Numbered from the stretch's first letter, positions 20,601 to 34,439 are shown. The stretch: DNA of 64,000 nucleotides from Ziziphus jujuba (GCF_031755915.1 NC_083379.1:28520001-28584000); one strand, 5' to 3'. Notes: a model not told the origin generated them from the letters alone. A program made the numbers and translations.

Positions 20601-23600
20601 TGTAACACCATATACAGAAGTCATCACTGTCTGTTTCACCAATTTCCTATCAACCTGAAACTTCCAAAACCTTAAGTAGTCAGTGTTGTTTGCATATATG
20701 TAAGTAGCTTATGTATCGAAATATGAATATAAAACGTTTTCAGCAGAAACCACAGTAAAGTATTAAATTTCATCTTCTATCATGTTGCAACTGAATTCCA
20801 AAAGAACTGAGAAAGACTAACCTGATTGATTAAGACCTTTGCTAATAAAGCATTTGGGTTGGAATCTGGGTCCTTGTTACTGTCTCTTATCATAATATCG
20901 TGAACCCTGCCAATACAACATTATATCTGTTAAGCCAATGTAATTAAGTAAATAGCGAAGAGGAACTGATGAAACGCAAAGTAAAGGATCATGAAGTAAG
21001 TTGTTAAACTCTTAAGATGTTAAACGAAAGGCAGTATAGTGTTTCTTAAGCCACATTTAAGTGCGGAGAGAGGAAAGCAAAATATCTTAGGATTCATAAA
21101 TTGAATATGAATACACCAGGCACATCACATATGGATCATAACTCAATAACCTAAATCTTTTAGTCAAAATTGCTCCTTTCTTACCATTCCTTTACATTGG
21201 CCTGTGACTAATGATCTTCTGCCTTGACTTATATCAGAATCCTCTTATGGAGATAATATAGATGCAGTTATAACCTTTAACATATCTAAAAAAGAATTCA
21301 TGCTCTCATATAAGAGCAGCCACAAATTTGCGCTCCTGAGCCTGAGACCTTTCCCCAATATATACAGTCATTTATTTATTTTTACATTACAAATATTCTA
21401 AACATGCTACTTAGTTTTATTTCTTTTGAAGTGACATTTCCATGCACAATCTTCGTGTAACACTTGTCATGTATATGAATTTCTCGAACACACACCCAAG
21501 CTGTCAAAATTCCATTTACTTCATTCCAATTTCATGTCTCATAAAATTATGATTTCACACATAATTCTGGGCACAGATGAGATGACAAAAAGTTTTTATA
21601 GCTGTATCCATTCATACTCCAAAATTAGCATGTTGTACCTTTCGAAATATGAGGATTTAGTTACCAAACACAGATTAGACTAAAAATAATAATTCTGCTA
21701 ATTCTTATATACCTCCTAGCAATTTCTGAGTAGACATCAGCAGGTTTATCTCCAGCAACTAAGTTGACTGCAGCTGCTTCCAGCTGAGAGAAGGCACATA
21801 TCACAGATAAAAAGTAAGAAAATATATGCAATCCATGTCAATCAGAAAAGCAAATTGTTTTCCATGACTTTATATAAAAATAAACTTTATAATATTTAGT
21901 CCCTGAACTATATCCATAGTTGCACTTTGGTCTCTGAAATTTTTTTTAAATTTTTTTGGCACTTTGGTCTTTGAACTTCAGTTTTTGGTGCACTGCAGTC
22001 CTTAAACTATTTTTTGTCTACTTTTTAGCAGTCTACTTGATGCAACATGCAGGAGTCATGTGGGGTTGTCCGATATTGTAATTTTGTTTGTTTTCTCATT
22101 ATAGTAAGTGTACAGCATGCCTCAAAACTACTAAAATTTATACTAAAAATAGTCTTAAGGACCAAAGTGCACTAAATAATGAAGTTTATGGACCAACATG
22201 CCAAAGAATAAAGTTCAAGGGCCAAACTGACTAGCCCTAATATAAATGAAGTCATTTAATAATTTGATGAGAAAAATGCACAGGAACAACTTTAGAACAT
22301 CAATATATGACAAGTCCTAGTTATCCTATTTTTCCAATATATAACTTTATTCAATACAGATGAGGAGTTGATAAGGTTTTCAACATAAATTCTAGCCCAT
22401 CTGCATTGGGCAGCACTTATGCATATAGCCTTGTTGGTTAAAAGAAAGAACACCAGCAATATGGCCAATAAATCACTGCTGAGAATAATGTAAACAGTAT
22501 GGTTGCTATTGATTAGCAGTAAACAGTAAAAGTGAAGAAATTATGTACACACCAAGAAATAAAAGTCAATGTCAATAAATGTATAGTTCTAAGGCATCAT
22601 TACTGAACAGTAATGTAGAGTGGACCAAGGCAACTTTTAGAGGCATCAAAAATACAAATGGTAAAATGTAAACAAATACAGTCTCAGAAAGCAATTCTAC
22701 ATCCTTTTTTTTTTTTTTTTTTTTTTTGATAATTATAATTTATACACATTGGAAGTGCAAAATTTGATTATTTTCAACTACAATTTATGATCATGTTGAA
22801 GCATCGAAAAGCGTATCTATAACGTAACATTGTTATAATTGAAAAGCAATTTACAAATAAAGTTTTCCCCAATCCAAGTCACAACCTTAAGGGAAAATTT
22901 TTCAAGGACATATTTAAAGGCCCATTCAACATTAAAAAAAAAAAAAAAATTAATCACATCCAGGGTACATATGAAGAAGAATACACCATCCAGGAAAGAT
23001 TATACAATATCTATTAGGATAAAGAAAGCATACACTGTCTCTTCCCAAGGCTGCGTAGTGCTGCAAGCCATTGCATGAACCATCCTATAAATTTTGAAGC
23101 TTTGTTATTAAAAAAAAAAAAAAAAAGAGCTTCAAAAAACAAATTAAGATGAAGATGGCTTTAGATTCAGGATATACAAGAAAAATGATCAGGAATAGGC
23201 AGCAGAAATAAATGAATTCTCCCTCATGATCTACTAGCATCGTAGAGCTAATTCAAGGTTATCTCACCAAAGTGGTGCTCAAAATTGTAGTAACTCTTTT
23301 GATTCCAGTGACAAGCAAAAAAATAAAATGCATTAGTCCCATTCTACACGCTCATGTTTAACCCAAAAAAATAAAAAATAAAATAAAATTTTGCAGTGAA
23401 GTCTGACCATCCTCCAGTCACCAATATGGCAATGGAACATGCAATGACTAAAGTTGCCATAATTATCTGCTGTTCTCTAAAAGAAAAAAAAAAAAAAAAT
23501 AGTAATAGAAACAGACTAGTAACGAAGGATCAAAATTTCAAAGCCTGTCATGTAATAAGAAAAATAAAAAACAGGACATGTACATCACAGCTCCCATTGT

Positions 23601-25973
23601 CAAATGAATGCAACTAACTTCCCTTAAGACCTGAAGCTCTCAACTGTAACAAGAACTAGCATAGAGGATATATATAAACCAAAGAAGAGTATCAAATGCA
23701 GCAGGAAAAAGACATATTCCATTTATCTTAGATTAGCCAAAAGATAAATGGGATAAATAATATATAAGGAAAAAAGAAAGTTGTCTCAGGAAACTTGCAC
23801 AAACTCCCCTTCAACTAGTCAAAGACAGGATGCATTTACCTGATGAATTGGCAAGTGAGAAATGACAGTCAGTGGTGATGAGCTATTTAAAGCTTCTGAA
23901 AGACTCATACAAGCAGCTAAGCACTGAAAAGGATCTTCAGCTGTTAGCCACCAACGATTTCCATTAACAGGGTTGTTTGCTGAATCAAATATCTCATTTA
24001 TATGGTTATCTACAAATGCTAGTCGGCCATCGTAAGAAAGCTTTTCAACTCCTCCTGCATACAAGTTTGCTAAATGTATTTTCAGCCAGTGTAACCCAGA
24101 TTTCCCTAATGGGCGTCCTTCAGCAAATTCAAGGATTCCTCGACAGAGATCAGAACTCAAATGATTCAAATGCGGATGCATGGGATATGCTCTCCCTCGG
24201 AAATCAAGATTATGAGGATAATAAAAGCCTTCCTCATCTTTCATTTTTCGAGCCACCTGTTTCAGAATCATTTTCTCAATGTCTGAAGTCATAAGTGAAT
24301 CTTAAAGATGACATGGCACCAATTTAACCTCCAAAGGTCACTGTTATTAGTTCCTGGACATCTTTATGCACTGTAGTTCACAATGTCATATTGAATTTTA
24401 AGTCACAAATTGACCCATGAGAGGACAATTGGCATAAAACATGAGGCAAGAATGTGAATTGACTAATATGGTGACAGAAAACATCCTAGTCTTACAGTGG
24501 GAGTTATTTGCACATATTTCTCAACACTGCAGGATGATGCCATATAATATCAAATAAGATGAAGATCTTACAGAGAGTTTAAGTTCAGTGTCGCATCTTT
24601 GAGAATGCCTCTCTTGGTTTAACTTCTTTGCTTTTCTCAGACTCCATCTCCATTTCTGAATTTCTGTTAAGTCCTCTGAAGTTGGTTTCTCTGGTAATGG
24701 AACCTAAAAGGGCATATATTTCATATAAGAAATATGTGAACATGAAAATGCTAAAAGAGGAAACATTAGGCTCCATGAGTTTTCTGATAATAGAGCCCCG
24801 TTCAACTGAATCAGACATTTCAGAGGCAAATTGTTCTTCGAACTTCCATAGATCATTCAATCAAGTCAGTTTTGATATTGAAAAGAATCACTAGAGTACC
24901 CAAAAAAAAAAAAAAAAAATGTTTCTCAAATATGAAAGATTAGTATGTGCTCACATCTTCACGATCAACTAGACCCGCAATGTTGCCACCTCTCGCCCAA
25001 ATGCTTTCCACCACATTAAGTACTCTTCTATTTACCCTCCACTTGGTGTTTCCAAGCATATCTAGGGCCTGAGCATGTGTCATTTCAGAGAAACATCAGG
25101 GCAACTATTCCTAATGGATATGAACGAACTCAAACTTAAAGAAGCATTAGCAATTTCATCCAAACTATCATCTGAGCATTTGGACAACAATGTCAGGTCT
25201 AAATATTGATATTATGTGCTAGAGACAACATCCCAGAAAACACAAAATTGGAAGCATTAATATAAACCTAAAACCAGACAAGGTTGCCTAAATCTCCATC
25301 CACAACCTATTACTATAGGAAAATATGAGGATATTCACAGAAGGGCACTTCAATAATTCACCTCATATACTTTCTGCATCTGCTTCCCAGGAACTGTATG
25401 AATTGCATTTTGCTGCTTCCTAGATCCATGTGTACGCATGACATAAGAAGGTAGGAAGAGGTGCCCACCCCTGTCATATCTGGTAAGAGTTTCAACAAGA
25501 TATCAAAACTGAGTTTCAATAACATTTAAAACGAAATTTAACCGAGATAACTTATATAATAACTTTTTCTTTTGGGGTGGGGGTGATAAAAATTGACAGC
25601 ACAGCATGTTATTTTGCAAAACCTTGCCAAGTCCTTTGAAGAGAGAAATGAACATCAGTTTCTATCAAGATCATACCCTTTCCATTTTCTTGGAGGTACC
25701 AACATTGGCACATAAGGAATCAACATATGCTTAGCCTGCATATAAACAAGGACATCAATGATAATTATAGAGTTAGGGATTAAGTAGGCATATACTATAC
25801 TTTTAGATGTCATATGCTAACAAATATGTGTGCAATGATTGATAATATTATTGTTAATGATAACAAATTAGTTTTGATGGTAGAAACAATTTTATCATAT
25901 AGAAGATGAACTTTTCTACAAAGAATGCTCAATTGATTCCTTTGTATTCTTGGTAGGACAAGACCAAAAAAGG

Positions 25974-26007
<34 letters not shown>

Positions 26008-28399
26008 AAAACAAAAACAAAATTCAAAATCAACTTAGCTACATATATATGTTTGATGCAATATTTAACAAACTAAGAAAGCATAACATTTTCAGATATT
26101 TTATCATAACTCGGTCTGGTAGTCCAAATTTTAGGTGGATCCATTGGAATGCACTAACTTTAAATTACAAGGTGAGAATGCATTTGCCTTTTTATACTGC
26201 AAGTGCTGTAAAAAGATAATTCAAAAAGAAAAAAAGAAATATTAACTCACAGTTCCATCAAGTCCTGTAAGAAGTAGGGGATCACATTCTATAACTCCAT
26301 AATTCTTCACAAGCTTCAGCCTACAAAGACCATAGAAGTTTAATAACTACAATGGAAAAATATCTTAGAATAGCATTTTTAGTTTTATCTAACAAGCTTC
26401 GCCCACATAGCGATGCATATAACTTAAATAATTCTAAAATCCAGATATTTCAATTAGTTGAATGTAGCATATACCAAAAGAAATGCCTAAACCAAACAGA
26501 AGCATCTGGCATAAATTAAGCTCATTACTCTACAACATTACCACCTAAAATATGCTCAACAATCAATAATCTAGAAGGTATTCTGGTAGAACATGTTATA
26601 CAGGTAAAAAATCCAAACCAAATTATGCTGACGGAAATAAAACTGAAATTAGAGCAAATAATTATTATCTAAAAAGCCATGGCCTCACCCTGGATTCTTC
26701 ATTATAGGTTTAAATCTATGCCTAAATGCAGGTCTAACATCAGGTGGACTGTCTGCTGACTGGTCAAGTGGAGGTTGTATATAAGCTGTTTCAGTTAATA
26801 ATTCAATCAGTCGACTTCCCAGCTGCAAAATTACAGAAAATGATTTAAAGCTTTCACAATCCGGAACACAATAAAAAAGAAGACATTGTAAACGTTCTGA
26901 TCCGTTGGCCATTTCAAAAGGAACAAAATGTTAATGAGTCACAAACCTTAGCTTGTGTATCTCGACCCCAAGGCTTAAACTCTTCTTTTCTCAATAGCTT
27001 TTGCACCTCACTCAGTCTCTTCCTTCTAACTAAGCCATTGATTCGTTTCCTTAGCATCTCCTTCTCCTTGCTCAGACCCTCGTCATTTTCGGCCAAAGTC
27101 TTCTTTCTCTGGTAATTTTTAGTTTTCTCCAAGAAACTATGAATTCTCACCTGATAGAGAGAAAGAAAATGAAAATGATATAAAGTCCTTCATCCTAAGT
27201 CAGCGATACTGATAGAAAGGAAAACCAAAAACTCTCCCTTGACATCACTGCATTGATCTAAGGAACCAAAAATTAAAAAAAGAAGAAGGAATGTATATAC
27301 TAAAAGAGGCAATTGCATGAAAAGGACAAACAAATAGACTGAGCTTTCACTAACAAGGTTACTAGTGTATACAATCGATTCTGTCAAATCTCAACCGAGC
27401 AGAGACAGAAAGCATTTACCAACAAGCCAAAAGTTTCAAGCAACTTGTTTGACCAATAAAGTTATCTCATTGGTTAGTCCTAACAAGTTAAATCATTTAA
27501 AAGATCATAGGAGTCACAAACAGAAGATAAAGGCAGATTTCAAGGATTCATGGAATTAGAACAACTTCCAAGTTCCAAGAAAATTCCAACTTGAAAAGAC
27601 CAACACTCACCTCCTGCTCTATAGCCATACCAATCTGAACAGCAGCCTGAACAACCTGAACGCAGCCGTCGTGATTGCCCACCATCACCAACCCCATCAT
27701 CTTATGCATTACTATAAGTGCCATCTTCTCTGCAGGCAACAAATCAATGTGCGGCGCAAATGCAGCCTTCTGCTTCTTCGTCTGCTGAACCCTCTGCTCC
27801 TTCTCTATAGCCTCCCTTAACGGCTCAAACCAACCCAAAAACAGCAACTTTACATGTGGCAAGTTGGGAGCTAACTTTTTCTCGCGCATTTCCTTTTCCA
27901 ACTCCTTGTACTCCTCCACCGTCCTCTCCCACGCCTCAGTCTCTGCTTTAATCTGCCTTCTCCTCAGCAGGTTATATTTTCTCCTCTCAATCTCCTTGAA
28001 CTCCAATTTCAATTCTTGTTGGGTCCTTTTATATATTCCCTTCAAGAAAAGAGAAGCAATCCATGGTGGGTCTTGGATAAAGATCCTAGAAGGGGACTCC
28101 TGAGGCATAACGCGGCCAATTTCGTTAATGGGTATCTGGAAATTCACGGAATTCTCAAGGTTTTCGACGAGATTGTCTTGGATTGAGTCTGACAGAGGGT
28201 GGAAGTGAATTGGGTCGGAAGGGAGTTTAAGGGTGAGTGGGAAAGGAGTAGAAGAAGAAAGTGAAGGTTTGAAGAGGCTGTGAGAGGTTGAGCTGAAGAG
28301 AAAGTGAAGGTTGGCTTTAGGGGGATTGTTCTTCCTCCATGTGGAATTGGAGATTTGAGCTTGAGGAGGACTTGGATAGAAGGAGGCCGCGGAAGTCAT
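17692..28399 (-). CDS. RPOT3: Plastid-targeted phage-type RNA polymerase RPOTp (nuclear-encoded polymerase)
   Basis: Nineteen coding exons: 28399-27611, 27150-26947, 26822-26689, 26320-26251, 25735-25677, 25479-25362, 25068-24955, 24703-24572, 24256-23840, 23084-23034, 21783-21713, 20906-20822, 20654-20502, 20010-19936, 19829-19740, 18973-18926, 18819-18705, 18116-18013 and 17802-17692. All borders are GT..AG, phases agree and no stop occurs; the total is 2940 bp, 979 aa. I start at ATG 28399 (MTSAASF), opening a Ser/Pro-rich transit peptide; the TTG at 28537 is not a likely start. Catalytic motifs of single-subunit polymerases are intact: motif A in [10 protein letters not shown], motif B in [18 protein letters not shown], motif C in GVHDSFWTH. 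The C terminus ESPYFFN is typical of plant RpoT. Residues such as DPPWIASLF and LAPNLPHVK favour the plastid form over mitochondrial RPOTm. It transcribes plastid genes from NEP promoters. Confidence 0.93.
21893..22240. mobile_element. MITE-like inverted-repeat insertion in RPOTp intron 10
   Basis: The left end reads tttagtccctgaactatatc. The right end, reverse-complemented, contains a related ctagt...cccttgaacttta. Both arms carry repeated cactttggtc(c/t) phrases in opposite orientation (about 21921 and 21960 against 22150-22240). It has no coding capacity. The intron (23033-21784) is one of the longest in the gene, partly because of this insertion. Exact ends and target duplication are unclear. 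Confidence 0.6.
22706..22727. repeat. Poly-T tract in RPOTp intron
   Basis: More than 20 consecutive T. Similar A-runs occur at 22934-22949, 23110-23126, 24902-24919 and 25975-26005, all within introns on the sense-equivalent strand. They are not coding. Confidence 0.85.
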
Positions 28400-28668
28400 T
28401 GGGTTGGAGAAAAAAGACGCTGAAGTGAACGAAGGAAGAAAAGGAAACAGACAAAGAAGCCGGGGATGGTGTGAGGACTGAGGAAGAGGATGGAAACCTC
28501 GCTTAAACCTCTTTTTTCTCTCTCTGCTTCTCGCCAATTTGAAGATATTTTTATTCCGAGGTGTTTTATATTTTCAAGAGGGAAAAGCTGTAAAATAGCT
28601 TTAAAATATTAAATATATATATTTTTTTTTATAGTATACGAAAAATGGAAGCGAACAAAAAGATTAAG

Positions 28669-28700
<32 letters not shown>
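28400..28700 (-). promoter_or_regulatory. RPOTp 5'-UTR and promoter region
   Basis: Pyrimidine-rich leader sequence on the minus strand (ctctctctgc-type, about 28505-28535) precedes the ATG. Further upstream the DNA turns sharply AT-rich with a poly-A run at 28673-28700 followed by CAA/CAG repeats to 28721. No TATA box can be singled out in such AT-rich DNA. Confidence 0.45.
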
Positions 28701-28702
<2 letters not shown>

Positions 28703-31332
28703 AACAACAACAGCAGCAGCAAAAAATAAAAACAGTTTAAACTGAAAATCATTATAATAATAAGCGATCTTTACAAAATAAATCATAGTAAAGCTTAATT
28801 TTTTTTTTCCTACTAATTTATTTTAACGAGTAAACACTCGAAAGTTTTTTTTTTTCTTTCTAATTTTTTTTAATTTTTTGTTATTTTTTTGAGTCTTGTA
28901 ATTTATTTTTTTGGATAAACTAAGTCTTGTAATTGAACGGTCTATTATTAATTTTTTTTTTCTTATACACTTTGAATACAATATTCTATCATAAATTTTT
29001 ATAAGCTGTAGTTTGTTTTTTTTTCTTTTTTTTTTGGCCCTTTTTCCTTTTTATAAATAGAAACTTTGGTTTGTTTCTTTACATTGGTGTTGTTCATATT
29101 AATTTTATTTTTAATACAAACTAATAGTTATTTTATTATATAACAATTAAAAACAGGTAGGATAATTTGATGCAGTCGATAAATTGAAAAAAATCACCTA
29201 ATGCTTTATTATGCCTATCTCAAGCGAGTTGAATTAGGATCTTCATACATATATATATATATATATATATTAATATTTATCGATATTTAATATTAAATTT
29301 TGGCCATTAATTGTCAAATCCAACAGATATGATCAAACTATTTTATCAACAACAATTTTAAAAAGGCGAAATATACATTCATTCAAATATATTTCGAGTG
29401 CTAGAAAAGCAAATAAATACTAATATTCAATGAAAGCAAATAGATGATCCACATTGGTAGGGATTTGCTAGTTGTCACATGTGGTAATGTTCATTTGACA
29501 AAACTTGACTTTGAAAGATCTTACTTGCATAACGTTTAACTACGCTAAAACCATTAAGCGGCAACATCACAATAAACTAAGTAAAACGTATCTCAATCAA
29601 CAAATTCCAAACATAAAATTAACACCAAAACTCCATAAATACGAAAGTTTATAGATACAATCCAAAATCTAAAACCAAGCAATACTAGAATCCTAATAAG
29701 AAAGTACAATTGTATCCTATATAACAAGTACCAAAAAAAAAAAAAAAACAAACAAACACACACACACACACACAAAAACAAAACGAGTAAGAAGGAGCTA
29801 GCAAGCTGGTAATCTAAGCCTTAGCAACTACACTGTTACTTTAAGGAAACTCCCCATCAAACGTTAGCTAGCAGCTAAGATTACAAAAACTCAAAGTTCA
29901 CCTGTAAGGAAAAATAGTAGTGAAGGTAAGTAATATAACCTAATAAGTGAGGCTTTTGTACCCAACAATTAAAAATAATATGATGAGTAAAATAGATAGT
30001 ACTGAAAGCAATGCAAAACAAAAATATAATTGCATGCAGGGCACATAATCTAACCAATATGATCATCATATTAACTATTTCATTTCTACTACTAAGCAGA
30101 AAATATCAACGCCCAAGTAGGAGGTATAACCACACCAAAAAATCTCTAGGCCATGAATATCATCAGCGCCATATCATCAACATTAATAACATCTTCACTA
30201 CTTAGTGGTTGTTTGGACCATAAAAAATAAGTATATATTTATTTTGTATTGAATAGCATGGCTGCTGTAAGTGGTTGGTTAATGGATGCTGAAAATTTGT
30301 TGCCTAGTGAGTTGATAGATGCTTGGCTAATTACTTTTAAATTTTTGTGGTTGATGGGTATCTTGGCCGATGCCTTAGCTAATGGCTTTTGGGAGTGCTT
30401 GGTTGATGTTTTGGTTAATGGATTTTTAGAAATTGCATGGTTGATGGATAGAGAAAAATGATGTTAGTTGAAGGAGTTGAGAAATGTCTTCACTAACGGA
30501 TGATGGTGGGTTTACCATGATAAGTAGCTAATGCTTTTTTAACTCTATTAGCCATGCTTTTTGTCACTTTTCTAGTAGCCAAGCATTTTCTTTTTCTTTT
30601 TCTTTTTTATTATTATTTTTTATTTTTTTATTAACTAAACTATTTCTTGGTTGTCCATTGGCCAAGCTACTTTTTAGTTGTTGGCTAGCTAAATATTTTA
30701 GTTGTGAGCCAGCACACAGCTGAAAGTTATGGCTGATCCAGGTTAGGATTTTTTTTTTTAAATAAAAATAGTAAAGATGAGTTAAAATTGGTTGTGAATT
30801 TTGGACATCATTTGGTAAATTTTCTATTTTCGAGTTAATTAGTTAAATACTAAATAAATTGGAATTGTGTTTAGACAAAATTGATCAAACTGATTAAAAT
30901 TTAGACTAGATTAGTGTAATTGGATATTAATAGGACCTATTGAAGGTTCAATTTTGAAAGATTGGCCTTTGGGTGAAAAACCTCAATTTTGGATATCGAG
31001 TCCAAAGGGTATGCTGTATAATTAAACCGGTTGATATCCAATTTATGTAATTTTGTAGTTATATAAATAATTTTGAGACATTTGGTACATACCAATGTCT
31101 TTGATTTAGATATTGGAGCCTGAAAAATATTTTATTATATTATAGGCACTTGAGTTGAGTTTTGAGGCAATTCTGCAGAGGAGCAGGAGGGAGCATTTGC
31201 AGTACTGTGAGTGATTATATCAATTTAAAATGTTTTGGGTATATAGTCCGTTACATATGTGGTTTGAATATTTTACGTATATATCATTTGATTGAAATGT
31301 TTGTTTATGCATATATTAATATCTGCTTTTAC
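28701..31332. other. Intergenic AT-rich region, no gene recognised
   Basis: Simple repeats include (TA)n at 29250-29270 and (CA)n at 29755-29774. The stretch 30240-30720 is built of loosely repeated ttggttgatgg / ttggctaatgg phrases and gives a short open frame (30249-30461) that looks like repeat noise. From about 30940 to 31332 the text resembles a decayed LTR that continues beyond the inserted gypsy element at 39489. Confidence 0.5.
31328..31332. repeat. Target-site duplication TTTAC of the gypsy element
   Basis: tttac directly precedes the left LTR and directly follows the right LTR at 39489-39493. Confidence 0.85.
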
Positions 31333-32471
31333 TGATACGAACATAAGACGACCTGCGCCTAAACCCGTATTATATTAGCCTAGATCTAATTGTATTCAAG
31401 TTCAAATGGTCACCTTGACCCCTAATCAACCTATAATTAGAAATATTGGTATAATAAAGATGCCACAATAGGTGATGGATTTCCTATTGATAAGTCGAAC
31501 TAAAACACTCACTCACTAATGATGTTTTAGGTGTTCAAAAAGAACAAAGAGAACTCAATCTCACAAATAAGTTTCTGTATGTTATTAATAGTGTGTTCTT
31601 CCTAAAAAACAAGCGCTTAAATAGGTTAGAAAAGTTACAAAAAAAAAAAAAAAAAAAAACCTAGAAACTAAGTCAAAACTGGCCAGCATTAGGGAACTAA
31701 ATTGTTGGCCAAAATTTGCAACAATTCCTAATCTTAATTTGATTAATTAATTCCTTTATTTGAATTAGGAACTAATTAATTTACAACCTAAACTAATAAA
31801 TTATAACTTTCATAAAGTTATTTGTCTGATAGATAAATAAATAAAAACCAAAAGTAAAGGTAATTTCCTAAAACAAAAAGTAGAAATCCAATTAGGAAAC
31901 TAAAATACTATCTTTGTGACTAAATTGACTTTAACCAATCTTTCACCAATTTAAGTTCAAAATCAGCTTCCATATGCCTTGTAGGATGCCAAATAGGATG
32001 ATCATGAAGTCCCACACGTTGCCCTTGCTTGGATCAAAGAGAAAAAAGCCAACTCAGCAAAATCCAGTAAAGGCAGCAAGAAAATAGTAAAAACCGGCCA
32101 ATTTCTCTCTCATGCGCACAAGCCTTAAATGACTAGCTTAGCTTTGGTCTTGAACAGTTCCCATGACTTCTTAATGATATCAAGTGAATTCAAGAAGATT
32201 TGACCCCATTTCCCATTGCCCGGAATCCATAAATGCACCAATACAGCTACACGGGTCCGTATCGGCTTTCACCACTTCTATGCTCAAAACAGGCCTTGTA
32301 TCTGCAGGTATGGACAAGCCTTCTTGAGAATAAATTACTCCATGGATAAAGGCAGTAAGGTTTTCCCTAAACCTCTAAGCTTGAGGCCTAGTGATCGGCC
32401 TGGTCTTCATCCGTATCAGGTCAGCACCCCAGCGGGTTGTCGGTTGTACATGCACGGGCAAATTCTCATCA
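31333..32471 (-). repeat. 3' LTR of the gypsy element (left copy)
   Basis: 1139 bp, tgatacgaac ... attctcatca. It aligns along its length with 38362-39488. A poly-A insertion of about 20 bp lies at 31638-31659. Confidence 0.9.
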
Positions 32472-32484
32472 TTCCCCTCCTCTT
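32472..32484 (-). other. Polypurine tract of the gypsy element
   Basis: On the minus strand AAGAGGAGGGGAA directly abuts the 3' LTR, the usual position for the plus-strand primer. Confidence 0.8.
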
Positions 32485-32879
32485 AAAAAGGATTTGCCCT
32501 CAAATCAAAGTCATCATTTGCAGAAAAAAGAGATAAATCAGCAACATTAAATGTAGCACTAACATTATACTCATCCGACAAATCAAGCTTGTAAGCATTG
32601 TCATTTATTCACTCCAAAATTTGAAAAGGTCTATCTCCATGCGGCATAAGCTTGGACTTCCTTTGCTCGAGAAACCTCTCATTTCTTAGGTACAACCAAA
32701 CCCAATCTCAAGGTTCAAAGACAACTTGTTTACAGCCTTGATTAGCACTTTTGGCATATTGCTCAGTCCTCCTCTGAATATTTGCCTTAGTATTTTCATG
32801 AATTTGCTTCATAAAATCAGCTTTTTGTTTTCCATCTAGATTAGCACGCTCACTTAAAGGTAAAGGTGTTAAATTAATG

Positions 32880-33612
32880 GAGTCGAAGAATTAAACCCAT
32901 AAACAATTTCAAAAGGAGTAAATTAAGGCGCTGAATGCAAAGACCTATTATAAGCAAATTCAATATGTGGTAAACATTCTTCTTAAGTTCTCAAATTTCT
33001 CCTAATTAATGCTCTCAATAATGCAGACAATATCCTATTCGCTACTTCGGTTTGCCCATCAGTTTGTGGATAACAAGTAGTTAAAAATAAAAGCTTACTA
33101 CCTAACTTAACCCACAAAGTTTTCCAAAAATAACTTAAAAACTTAGAATCCTTATCTGAAACAATGGTCCTAGGCATTCCATGCAATCTCACAATTTCTT
33201 TGAAAAATAAATTAGCAGCATTAGATGCATTATTAGTTTTATTACATGCAATAAAATGTGTCATCTTAGAAAATCTATCCACAACAACAAATATTGAATC
33301 CTTACCTATCCTTGACCTAGGCAAACCAAGAATAAAATCCATAGAAAAATCTACCCAAGGATAGGAAAGAATCGGCAATGGATGGTACAACCCATGCGGT
33401 TTCAATGTGGACTTCGTCTTTCGGCATTTCAAGTATCTTTCACATATTCTCTCAACATCTCCCTTCATTTTAGGCCAATAAAAATTTTCTTGTAGCAAAG
33501 ATAAAGTGTTAAAAACATTAAAATGACCCATTAAACTACCCCCATGACCCTCCCGAACTAGTAACTCTCTAATGCTACAATTAGGCACACAAAATTTGTT
33601 TTCTCTAAACAA
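32880..33612 (-). pseudogene. Gypsy integrase domain, degenerate
   Basis: The frame 33612-32983 shows the integrase core: the zinc-binding end [11 protein letters not shown], then the DDE region with [10 protein letters not shown] (first Asp), [10 protein letters not shown] (second Asp) and [10 protein letters not shown] before the Glu. In-frame stops follow after about 32983, although related residues (HIEFAYNRSLHS) can be read to about 32880. No chromodomain is seen. Confidence 0.85.
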
Positions 33613-33615
33613 ATA

Positions 33616-34329
33616 TCACTCAAATATGTAAAATTTATTAAATTCATGTTTCAAAAATGTTCTAAATATTTCTCCAAAGTAACTATCATGCTCATAAAGT
33701 TTCTTTAATTGTTTAAAACGAAGCAATCTAAGATTTAAAGTAGAAAATAGTACATACTTTTGGGATAATGAATCGACGACCACATTTTTCTTACCTTTTT
33801 TATAGTGAATGAAATAAGGAAATTTTTCAATAAATTCAGTCCACTTGGCATGCCTTCGGTTGAGCTTCCCTTGGCCTTTAATGTGCTTCAAAGATTCATG
33901 ATCCATATGAATCACAAATTCTTTTGGAATTAGATAGTGCTGCCACGTTTCCAAAGCCCTCACCAAAGCATACATCTCCTTGTTATATGTCGGGTAGTTT
34001 AGTGCAGCTCCATTTAATTTCTCACTAAAGTAGGCTATAGGCCTTCCTTCTTGCATCAAAACAACTCCAATACCTACACCCGAAGCATCACACTCAATTT
34101 CAAAAGTCTTAGGAAAGTTTGGCAAAACTAATAAAGGTGCATTACATAATTTTTCTTTCAACAAATTAAAAGATTTTTCTTGTACTTTCCCCCATTTAAA
34201 GCCAATATTCTTCTTTATAACTACATTCAAAGGTGCTACGATGGTGCTAAATTCCTTGACAAATCTTCGATAGAAACTAGCTAAACCATGAAAGCAACCA
34301 CTTGTGTGATAGATGTTGGTGTTAGCCAA
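33616..34329 (-). pseudogene. Gypsy RNase H domain, degenerate
   Basis: Starts in the RT connection ([16 protein letters not shown]) and continues through the RNase H active-site region [13 protein letters not shown] and the [22 protein letters not shown] and [13 protein letters not shown] motifs. It is separated from RT and integrase by stops or frameshifts. Confidence 0.85.
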
Positions 34330-34439
34330 TCTTGGATGGTTTGAACTTTAGATTGATCAACTTTTATACCTGCAACACTTACTACAAATCCTAGCAAAAC
34401 AAGTTCATCTTGCAAAAATCACACTTTTTCATGTTAGCG

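Noticed and set aside
27864..28103. Antisense open frame within RPOTp exon 1
   Set aside because: Shadow of the coding exon. The same applies to the many minus-strand frames under the PPR gene (for example 13580-13882).
28400..28537. 46-residue N-terminal extension of RPOTp from a TTG at 28537
   Set aside because: There is no ATG; the Arg/Lys-rich text is translated leader. The ATG at 28399 gives the expected MxSAA-type transit peptide.
30249..30461. 70-residue open frame
   Set aside because: Composed of repeated ttggttgatgg-like phrases; it is repeat noise, not a gene.
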